DNA of 7,096 nt from Desulfarculaceae bacterium (GTDB lineage Bacteria; Desulfobacterota; Desulfobacteria; Desulfobacterales; Desulfobacteraceae): positions 1 to 7,096 of the forward strand of contig JAIPEK010000113.1 of the NCBI GenBank assembly GCA_021737205.1, read 5' to 3'. A model generated the notes under the pieces. It was given only the letters and a program-made list of their open reading frames with translations. It searched no databases and was not told the origin of the DNA. The position numbers and the translations under genes were made by a program. Of this stretch, positions 1 through 5,357 are shown in pieces. Position 1 is the first letter of the stretch. Every line of letters begins with the position of its first letter.

Positions 1-69
1 CCACCTGGAATCGAACCAGGGACCGACCGGTTATGAGCCGGTGGCTCTGCCAAACTGAGCTATGGGCCC
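1..69 (-). tRNA. tRNA with CAU anticodon, probably elongator tRNA-Met (3' end cut off by window edge)
   Basis: Read on the minus strand this folds as a canonical tRNA: 5' acceptor strand GGGCCCA, TA, D-stem GCTC/GAGC, anticodon stem ACCGG/CCGGT around the loop CTCATAA (anticodon CAU), variable region CGGTC, and T-stem CCTGG/CCAGG around TTCGATT. Only TGG of the 3' acceptor strand is present; the last four paired bases and the discriminator lie to the left of the window. A CAU anticodon can belong to initiator Met, elongator Met or lysidine-modified tRNA-Ile2. Initiator is unlikely, because the anticodon stem lacks the three consecutive G:C pairs next to the loop and the acceptor stem is G-rich and fully paired as far as visible. 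Elongator Met is my preferred call over Ile2, but the two cannot be separated rigorously by eye. It lies 57 bp downstream of rpoD on the same strand and has its own promoter. Confidence 0.9.
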
Positions 70-94
70 CAATGACCATCAGCAAAACTCAAGT

Positions 95-123
95 ACTATA
101 TATGTGAATCGAGTTTCTGTCAA
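95..123 (-). promoter_or_regulatory. Sigma-70-type promoter for the CAU tRNA
   Basis: On the minus strand a perfect -35 box TTGACA (118-123) is followed by a 17 bp spacer and the -10 box TATAGT (95-100, 5 of 6 consensus bases). The expected start is near position 88, giving a leader of about 19 nt before the mature tRNA 5' end at 69. The -35 box begins only three bases after the rpoD stop codon, so the short rpoD-tRNA gap is almost entirely promoter. The tRNA can therefore be transcribed independently of rpoD. Confidence 0.8.
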
Positions 124-126
124 GAT

Positions 127-1959
127 TTAATTTTCAATAAACGTCTTGAGCTTACGGCTCCTGGTCGGGTGTCTCAGCTTTCTCAGAGCCTTGGCCTCGA
201 TCTGGCGGATCCTCTCCCGGGTAACCGTGAAATCCTTGCCCACCTCTTCGAGGGTATGGTCGGACTTTTCCCCGATCCCGAACCGCATCCGAAGCACCTT
301 CTCCTCTCTCGGCGTCAGCGTGGCCAGCATCTTGCGGGTCTGTTCTGCCAGGTTGAAATCAATGGCCGCCTCTGAGGGAAGGGCGAATTTCTTGTCCTCT
401 ATGAAATCCCCGAGGTGACTGTCTTCCTCTTCACCGATGGGTGTTTCAAGCGAGATAGGCTCCTTTGCGATCTTGAGCACTCGACGCACTTTGTCCAGCG
501 GGATTTCCATTTTTTCCGAAATCTCTTCGGGCGAAGGTTCTTTTCCGTTTTCCTGGACCAGATACCGGGAGGTCCGGATCAACTTGTTGATGGTTTCAAT
601 CATATGAACCGGGATACGGATGGTCCGTGCCTGGTCCGCAATCGCCCTGGTAATGGCCTGCCGGATCCACCATGTGGCATAGGTGCTGAATTTGTATCCC
701 CTGCGGTATTCAAACTTTTCCACCGCCTTCATCAGCCCGATATTTCCCTCCTGGATCAGGTCGAGAAACTGCAGCCCCCGGTTGGTATACTTCTTGGCAA
801 TACTTACCACAAGCCGCAGGTTGGCTTTGACAAGCTCCCTTTTGGCCCGTTCCGCCCTTGCTTTTCCCTTGTCGATCTCCCGGGCCACCTCACGCAGCTG
901 GGAAACGCCGCCTTTGATGGCTTCGTTTTTCAGGACCATCTGGTACAGCATGGACTTGATGTCGCCATGCAGCACTCTCGCTCTTTCTTCTGTAATGCCG
1001 GCCTCCCGGACCGCCCATTGGACAAAAGAATCCTCGTCTTCGGTCCGCTTGAGCATCTCGTCCTTGGAAACACCGAACATGCCCGCACAACGGGTAAAAA
1101 GATCCTCCACCCGGTCAAACCAGTTGATCATCTCCCGGATCCGTTTTTCAATTTTCTCGAGAATGCTCTTTTCAAATCGCCATTGTTTTAAAAGCTCAAA
1201 AATCTCGTCCGTATTGCTGCCGATGAAGAGCCGTACTTCACGAGCCTTCTCGTCATCCAGCTCTTCACGCAAAAGATGGTCCCGCTTTTCCTGATTCTTT
1301 TCATGAACTTTTTCAATCGCCTTGATGGTATCGACAAATTTTTCCTTTTTGGAGGTGTCGTCCACATCCACTCCGATTTCATGAATATCCCTCAGGATCT
1401 GGCCGGGACCGATTTTTCCCGCTTCCATTTTCTTCCCGAGATTGATGATCCCCCGTACGGCCAGAGGGGTATGGAGCATGGCTTTGAGGATATCCCGCTC
1501 TCCCGCCTCGATCTTCTTTGCAATCTCGATTTCCCCTTCCCGGCTCAAAAGTGTTACCATACCCATTTCTTTGAGATACATCTTCACCGGATCGGTCACC
1601 GACCCGAATTCCATATCCCCTGGTTCGGCTTTTTTGGCAAGAAGATCCTTTTCGGATTTTTTCTTTGATTTTAAATCCCCTCCCCTGCCGGTTTCGCCGG
1701 TATCGTCGGCACTGGCTGCCGATTCAGATCCGCTCTTGTTCTTTTTATCCTTGTCTTTTTCCACCAGTTCAATTCCGAGTTTTTCAAACTGCAGAACTAT
1801 ATCATCTATCTGTTCAGAAGATTTCAAGTCATCGGAAATGGCTTCGTTAATTTCGGCATAGGAGAGCACCCCGTCCCTTTTGCCTTTTGCAATCAACCGC
1901 TTGAATTCATCTTTCCCGATCACTTCATTTTCTCCAGAATCCATAATACCTTCTGCCAT
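127..1959 (-). CDS. rpoD: RNA polymerase primary sigma factor RpoD (sigma-70)
   Basis: This is the housekeeping sigma factor, which binds core RNA polymerase in the cytoplasm and recognises -10/-35 promoters. From the ATG at 1959 it is 610 residues, close to E. coli RpoD (613). Region 1.1 spans about residues 13-67 and is followed by a Lys/Ser/Asp-rich linker (about 68-115). Region 1.2 begins at DPVKMYLKEMG (123), and a non-conserved insert of about 210 residues follows, as in proteobacterial sigma-70. Region 2 covers about 370-455 (RLVVSIAKKY, then TYATWWIRQAITR, with -10 contact residues equivalent to E. coli Q437 and T440 at Q434 and T437). Region 3 covers about 456-535, and region 4.2 ends with VTRERIRQIEAKALRKLR (-35 contacts R581, E582, Q586). 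An in-frame TTG at 1974 would add five residues, but the G-run at 1967-1972 then falls inside the gene; it is better read as the ribosome binding site for the ATG at 1959. The start lies 25 nt after the dnaG stop, so the pair is very likely one operon. Confidence 0.97.
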   Translation of the reverse strand: MAEGIMDSGENEVIGKDEFKRLIAKGKRDGVLSYAEINEAISDDLKSSEQIDDIVLQFEKLGIELVEKDKDKKNKSGSESAASADDTGETGRGGDLKSKKKSEKDLLAKKAEPGDMEFGSVTDPVKMYLKEMGMVTLLSREGEIEIAKKIEAGERDILKAMLHTPLAVRGIINLGKKMEAGKIGPGQILRDIHEIGVDVDDTSKKEKFVDTIKAIEKVHEKNQEKRDHLLREELDDEKAREVRLFIGSNTDEIFELLKQWRFEKSILEKIEKRIREMINWFDRVEDLFTRCAGMFGVSKDEMLKRTEDEDSFVQWAVREAGITEERARVLHGDIKSMLYQMVLKNEAIKGGVSQLREVAREIDKGKARAERAKRELVKANLRLVVSIAKKYTNRGLQFLDLIQEGNIGLMKAVEKFEYRRGYKFSTYATWWIRQAITRAIADQARTIRIPVHMIETINKLIRTSRYLVQENGKEPSPEEISEKMEIPLDKVRRVLKIAKEPISLETPIGEEEDSHLGDFIEDKKFALPSEAAIDFNLAEQTRKMLATLTPREEKVLRMRFGIGEKSDHTLEEVGKDFTVTRERIRQIEAKALRKLRHPTRSRKLKTFIEN

Positions 1960-1966
1960 AAATACG

Positions 1967-1972
1967 CCCCCC
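1967..1972 (-). promoter_or_regulatory. Ribosome binding site that decides the rpoD start
   Basis: A run of six G on the minus strand sits 7 nt before the ATG at 1959 and can pair with the CCUCC of 16S rRNA using one G-U wobble. The alternative TTG start at 1974 overlaps this run and has no purine-rich site of its own. This favours the 610-residue form of RpoD. Confidence 0.5.
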
Positions 1973-1984
1973 AAAGGCTAAAAG

Positions 1985-3757
1985 TTATTTATTTTCATGC
2001 AAACGCCGGATCTCTTCCTGCTTCTGGGCAAGCAGCTCGAAAGGATCGGTGTCACAATTCTTTTCCGCTTGTTTGATCTGCTTTGTCAGGCGGTTTTCCC
2101 GTTTCTTTCGAATTTTGACAATCCGATTCATCAGGGCAACGGCCTTTTCCCCGACACCATCCGTTTCAAACGTGTCGGTCATGGCAAGACCGGCCATGGT
2201 TTCTCGCTCTTCTTGTGTTTCAGCGGATGTCATCAGTCTGTTCATAAAATGGTCATCATCCGGATCGGTGGCAAGCACTTTTTCTCCTATGGCCTTGAGT
2301 TTTTCCGAATAAAAACAATCCAGCACCCCTCTCTGTCTGATCTCATCCCTGAGGCCGGGATACCGGATCATCATGCTCAAAACCTGACTTTCCCGCCTGT
2401 CCGAATCCAGACTTTTTTCCGTCTCCGCCGTTTCAACGGACAAATTCCCTTTTTTCCGGTCGGTCCGGAATCCTTCTTTTACTTTTTCCATCACTGCGTT
2501 TTCATCGATGTCCAGATTTTCGGCTATCTCCCTGATATGAAGGGAGCGCAGCGCATAATCTTCCATCGAAGCCAGAAAAGGCACGACCTCCTCGAGCACC
2601 CGTATTCGCCCCTCAATGGATGTGCCGTACTTTTTTACGGCGACCCGCGTCAAAAAATCGACCGCGCTCAGCGCATTTTCCGCCTCTTTTTCAAATACCT
2701 CTGCGCCCTGCTCCATCACGAACGAATCCGGATCTTTTCCGTCTGGCAGCACCAGGATTTTCACGGCGACCCCTTCGTTAACGAACAAGTCGATGCTTTT
2801 TTTGGCGGCGTTGATCCCGGCTTCATCCGAATCAAACACCAGAACCGCCTGGGAGGTAAAGCCTTTGAGTATTCTCACGTGCTCTTTTGTCAGTGCGGTG
2901 CCCAACGTGGCAGCGGCATTTCGGATGCCGTGCTGAAAAAGAGACAGAAAATCAAAATATCCTTCCACTATATATACCCGTCCGCTCTGACGGATATACG
3001 GCCTGGATTCATGCAGTCCGTACAGGATCCTCCGTTTGTTGTAGACCGGGGTTTCAGGCGAATTGAGATACTTGGGCATGCCGTCGTCCAGGATTCTGCC
3101 GCCGAATCCGGCAACCTGCATGTTAATGTCGAATATGGGAAAAACAAGTCTGTTCCTGAACCGGTCATAGTAGCCGGTACCGCTTTTCCTGGGCATCACC
3201 AGCCCAGAGTTTTCGGCAAGGGACTTTTTCACCTTCATTTTCCGGAAATAGTTGACCACGGTATCCCACCGGTCAGGAGCGAATCCGAGCTGGAACTTTT
3301 CAATGATCTCCTTTGATGTCTGCCTGGACTCGAGATACGCTCGAGCACCTTTTCCTGTATCCGCATCCGAAAGAAGTTCCCGGTAATACGCCATCACCTT
3401 CCGGTTCAGCCGGAACAGGCCTTCCTTGAGGTCAAGCTGTCGTTTTTTCTCCTCACTCAAAGCCCCGGTTTCAACGACAATATTGTATCTTCCGGCTACC
3501 ATTTTCACCGCTTCGGGAAAACTTAAGCCGTAGTGTTTCATCAAAAAAGCGAATACGTCACCCCCGGCCTTGCAGCCGAAACAATGAAATATCTGCTTGG
3601 ATGGGCTCACGGAGAAAGAAGGGGTTTTTTCCGTATGAAAAGGACAAAGGCCTGTATAATTGCTGCCGGATTTTTTCAAAATAACGGATTCCCCGATTAT
3701 TTCCACAATATCCGCGCTGTTCAGTATTTCAGTGATCTTCTGTTCCGGGATAAACAT
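1985..3757 (-). CDS. dnaG: DNA primase DnaG
   Basis: DnaG synthesises short RNA primers at the replication fork in association with the DnaB helicase. The 590-residue protein has the full three-part architecture. The N-terminal CHC2 zinc-binding domain has C38, H41, C59 and C62 (GLCPFHTEKTPSF, then HCFGCKAGGD). The catalytic core has the basic motif YYDRFRNRLVFPI (197-209) and the TOPRIM fold, with E265 in VEGYFD, the metal-binding D309 and D311 in FDSDEAG, and the acidic KDPDSF at 341-346. The C-terminal helicase-binding region (about 450-590) is divergent and helical, as is usual. The ATG start gives the family's typical beginning (MFIPEQKITEIL); the Shine-Dalgarno signal is weak. No frameshift or missing key residue is seen. 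It is preceded by a strong promoter and followed after 25 nt by rpoD, which is the conserved macromolecular synthesis operon pairing; rpsU is not adjacent. Confidence 0.97.
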   Translation of the reverse strand: MFIPEQKITEILNSADIVEIIGESVILKKSGSNYTGLCPFHTEKTPSFSVSPSKQIFHCFGCKAGGDVFAFLMKHYGLSFPEAVKMVAGRYNIVVETGALSEEKKRQLDLKEGLFRLNRKVMAYYRELLSDADTGKGARAYLESRQTSKEIIEKFQLGFAPDRWDTVVNYFRKMKVKKSLAENSGLVMPRKSGTGYYDRFRNRLVFPIFDINMQVAGFGGRILDDGMPKYLNSPETPVYNKRRILYGLHESRPYIRQSGRVYIVEGYFDFLSLFQHGIRNAAATLGTALTKEHVRILKGFTSQAVLVFDSDEAGINAAKKSIDLFVNEGVAVKILVLPDGKDPDSFVMEQGAEVFEKEAENALSAVDFLTRVAVKKYGTSIEGRIRVLEEVVPFLASMEDYALRSLHIREIAENLDIDENAVMEKVKEGFRTDRKKGNLSVETAETEKSLDSDRRESQVLSMMIRYPGLRDEIRQRGVLDCFYSEKLKAIGEKVLATDPDDDHFMNRLMTSAETQEERETMAGLAMTDTFETDGVGEKAVALMNRIVKIRKKRENRLTKQIKQAEKNCDTDPFELLAQKQEEIRRLHENK

Positions 3758-3799
3758 ATATTCAAGAAACCCGCCTGGAAATCAGTGGTAAAATTTTAA

Positions 3800-3827
3800 A
3801 ATATAACCACTTGTTTTTATTTGTCAA
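3800..3827 (-). promoter_or_regulatory. Sigma-70-type promoter for dnaG-rpoD
   Basis: On the minus strand a perfect TTGACA (3822-3827) is followed by a 16 bp AT-rich spacer and TATATT (3800-3805, 5 of 6 consensus bases). Transcription would begin near 3793, leaving a 5' leader of about 36 nt before the dnaG ATG at 3757. It lies in the 114 bp gap between the hisA stop and dnaG, so dnaG-rpoD can be expressed separately from hisBA. No intrinsic terminator (stable hairpin plus T-run) is visible in this gap, so readthrough from hisA remains possible. Confidence 0.78.
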
Positions 3828-3871
3828 CGCGCCTTGCTCTCTTTTACAGGCAAACGAAGCGCACGCAAACT

Positions 3872-4594
3872 TTATCGGGCGATTTTGATCGCTTCTCCAA
3901 GATCCAGCCGGCCTTCGTAAAGCGCCTTTCCGGTAATAACGCCGGCGATTTTCCCATTTGTAACCGATTTGAGTTCCCGGATGTCTTCCAGGGAAGAGAC
4001 CCCGCCGGAAGCGAACACCGGAATATCCACGGCATCGGCCAGGGAAGCGGTTTCCTCGATGTTCGGTCCTGTCTGCATCCCGTCCCTTGAAATATCCGTA
4101 AAATTGATGGCGCACACACCGCTGGATTCAAACTGCATGGCGAGCTGAGCCGCACTCATGGTTGATGTTCGGCTCCAGCCTTCCACCGCCACCATTCCGT
4201 CCCGTGCGTCAATACCCACCACGATTCGGCCGGGAAACCGTTGGCTGATCCGTTTGACGAATTCGGGGTCATACAGTGCCACACTTCCGATCACCACCCG
4301 GGAGACCCCCATGTCCATATACATTTCCACGGTTTCGGCATCCCGGATGCCGCCGCCCACCTGCACGTCAACACCGCTGTCCCGGACAATTTCCCTTATG
4401 GGTTCCGGATTTCTCACCCCTTTTTCAAAAGCGCCGTCAAGATCCACCACATGGATCAGCGTTGCCCCTTCAGCTGCCCATCTGGCGGCCATATCCGCCG
4501 GCCTGTCCGAATAAAGGGTCTCCTTGTCCATCTCTCCCTGGAGAAGACGGACACATTTTCCTTGTTTGATATCCACAGCAGGTACAATCAGCAT
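3872..4594 (-). CDS. hisA: HisA, phosphoribosylformimino-AICAR-phosphate isomerase (ProFAR isomerase)
   Basis: HisA catalyses the Amadori rearrangement of ProFAR to PRFAR, the fourth step of histidine synthesis, as a cytoplasmic (beta/alpha)8 barrel. From the ATG at 4594 it has 240 residues, near the usual 240-245. The two catalytic aspartates are visible: D8 in IVPAVDIKQGKCVRL at the end of strand 1, and D129 in VVGIDARDG. Phosphate-binding loops are seen at VGGGIR (about 79-84) and FASGGVSS (about 194-201). HisF is the main alternative within this fold, but its signature start (LAKRIIPCLDV) is absent and the VPAVDIKQGKCVRL start is HisA-like. An in-frame TTG at 4603 would add three residues, but it has a GGGA only one base upstream, while that GGGA sits about 10 nt before the ATG; I prefer the ATG. 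It lies 33 nt after the hisB stop on the same strand, so the two are probably co-transcribed. Confidence 0.96.
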   Translation of the reverse strand: MLIVPAVDIKQGKCVRLLQGEMDKETLYSDRPADMAARWAAEGATLIHVVDLDGAFEKGVRNPEPIREIVRDSGVDVQVGGGIRDAETVEMYMDMGVSRVVIGSVALYDPEFVKRISQRFPGRIVVGIDARDGMVAVEGWSRTSTMSAAQLAMQFESSGVCAINFTDISRDGMQTGPNIEETASLADAVDIPVFASGGVSSLEDIRELKSVTNGKIAGVITGKALYEGRLDLGEAIKIAR

Positions 4595-4627
4595 ATATTC
4601 CAAATCCCGGTAATATCCAACGTAAAT

Positions 4628-5215
4628 CTACAAGGCGCCCTTGCTGGAAAGCGTTTCCGCCGGTCCCTTCCGAAGGGTCACGGCGGCGTTAACCGCCCTT
4701 GCGAACGCCTTGAAAATCGATTCGACAACATGATGTTCGTTTTCTCCGTACACGGTATTGACATGGAGATTCAACCCCCCTTTCACGCTGAAGGCCCGGA
4801 AGAATTCCTTTGCCAGACAGGCGTCAAAACTTCCTTTGACCCGCAGATCATCCGGTACATTGTACACAAGATAGGGGCGGTTGGAAAAGTCCACATCGAC
4901 CCGGGTCAGCGCCTCGTCCATGGGAACGGATGCCTCCCCGTACCGGCAGATTCCCTTGCGGTCGCCGAGTGCGTTTGACAGCGCCTCTCCGAGAACAAGA
5001 CCGACATCCTCCACCGTGTGATGATAATCCACATCAATATCTCCGGCCGCTTTCACGGTAAGGTCCATGAATCCGTGAACCGCAAACAGATCCAGCATGT
5101 GATCGAAAAAAGGAATGGAAGTGGAGATATCAGAGGTGCCCGTACCGTCAAGGTCTATTTTTACAGAAATATCCGTTTCTTTTGTCTTGCGGGTGACTTC
5201 AGCATTACGGCCCAT
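4628..5215 (-). CDS. hisB: HisB, imidazoleglycerol-phosphate dehydratase (monofunctional)
   Basis: IGPD removes water from imidazole glycerol phosphate to give imidazole acetol phosphate, using a manganese cluster in a large symmetric oligomer. The 195-residue protein is the length of the single-domain bacterial enzyme and lacks the N-terminal histidinol-phosphatase half of E. coli HisB, so histidinol phosphatase must be encoded elsewhere. The two duplicated metal-binding motifs are intact: YHHTVEDVG (H65, H66, E69) and ENEHHVVES (H161, H162, E165). The SIPFFDHML segment carries H39, and the C-terminus has the usual RKGPAETLSSKG. The ATG at 5215 is supported by AAGGA (5226-5230) 10 nt upstream and by the typical N-terminus (R-x-AEVTRKTKET). 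hisA follows after 33 nt; hisH, often found between hisB and hisA, is absent. Confidence 0.97.
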   Translation of the reverse strand: MGRNAEVTRKTKETDISVKIDLDGTGTSDISTSIPFFDHMLDLFAVHGFMDLTVKAAGDIDVDYHHTVEDVGLVLGEALSNALGDRKGICRYGEASVPMDEALTRVDVDFSNRPYLVYNVPDDLRVKGSFDACLAKEFFRAFSVKGGLNLHVNTVYGENEHHVVESIFKAFARAVNAAVTLRKGPAETLSSKGAL

Positions 5216-5225
5216 TTGAAAAATA

Positions 5226-5230
5226 TCCTT
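5226..5230 (-). promoter_or_regulatory. Ribosome binding site of hisB
   Basis: AAGGA on the minus strand lies 10 nt before the hisB ATG. It is the clearest Shine-Dalgarno match among the minus-strand genes and fixes the start at 5215. Confidence 0.6.
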
Positions 5231-5247
5231 GCAAATACCGGTTTAAT

Positions 5248-5274
5248 ATTATATGTTTCGGATTTTAATAACAA
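5248..5274 (-). promoter_or_regulatory. Candidate proximal promoter of hisBA
   Basis: A perfect -10 hexamer TATAAT (5248-5253, minus strand) is preceded by a weaker -35 TTGTTA (5269-5274) at a short 15 bp spacing. The start would be near 5241, giving a leader of about 26 nt. The region is so AT-rich that chance matches to TATAAT are likely, so this is less secure than the distal promoter. Confidence 0.4.
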
Positions 5275-5304
5275 TGCCATCTGCGCAAAAATACCAATCT
5301 TATA

Positions 5305-5333
5305 AAGATATCAAACCAAAATATTAATGTCAA
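5305..5333 (-). promoter_or_regulatory. Candidate distal promoter of hisBA
   Basis: A perfect -35 TTGACA (5328-5333, minus strand) is followed by an exact 17 bp spacer and TATCTT (5305-5310, 4 of 6 consensus bases). Transcription would start near 5298, giving a leader of about 83 nt. The -35 box overlaps the short palindrome TCAATTGA (5330-5337) and lies only 25 bp from the start codon of the divergent gene. A factor bound here could therefore affect both directions. Confidence 0.55.
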
Positions 5334-5344
5334 TTGATTATTAT

Positions 5345-5349
5345 AAAGG
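5345..5349 (+). promoter_or_regulatory. Ribosome binding site of the YcaO-TPR gene
   Basis: AAAGG lies 8 nt before the ATG at 5358. A second in-frame ATG at 5364 would be 14 nt away, so the first is preferred. I could not identify a convincing plus-strand promoter for this gene: TATAAA (5301-5306) and TATTAA (5322-5327) are possible -10 boxes but lack good -35 partners. Confidence 0.5.
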
Positions 5350-5357
5350 CCCTGTAA

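Noticed and set aside
415..1191. A 258-codon plus-strand open frame opposite rpoD
   Set aside because: It is antisense to conserved rpoD regions, has no recognisable motif and no ribosome binding site that stands out; its openness follows from rpoD codon use.
1997..3316. A 439-codon open frame on the plus strand, opposite dnaG
   Set aside because: It lies wholly antisense to an intact, clearly recognised dnaG. Its translation has no recognisable domain and is rich in F, H, I and R, as expected from the complement of normal codons.
3832..3871. A possible intrinsic terminator after hisA built on the GCGTGCGC segment
   Set aside because: I could not pair it into a stable stem with a following T-run, so no terminator is called.
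4241..4978. A 245-codon plus-strand open frame crossing the hisA-hisB junction
   Set aside because: It is antisense to two intact his genes, is low in plausible structure and rich in H and P, and has no family resemblance.
4628..5215. Bifunctional HisB (histidinol phosphatase plus IGPD) as in E. coli
   Set aside because: At 195 residues only the dehydratase domain is present, with no HAD-type phosphatase motif upstream.
5161..5280. A possible 39-codon leader peptide upstream of and overlapping hisB (minus strand, ATG at 5280)
   Set aside because: It contains no histidine codons, so it cannot be a his attenuator leader. It also lacks a ribosome binding site and overlaps the hisB start in another frame.
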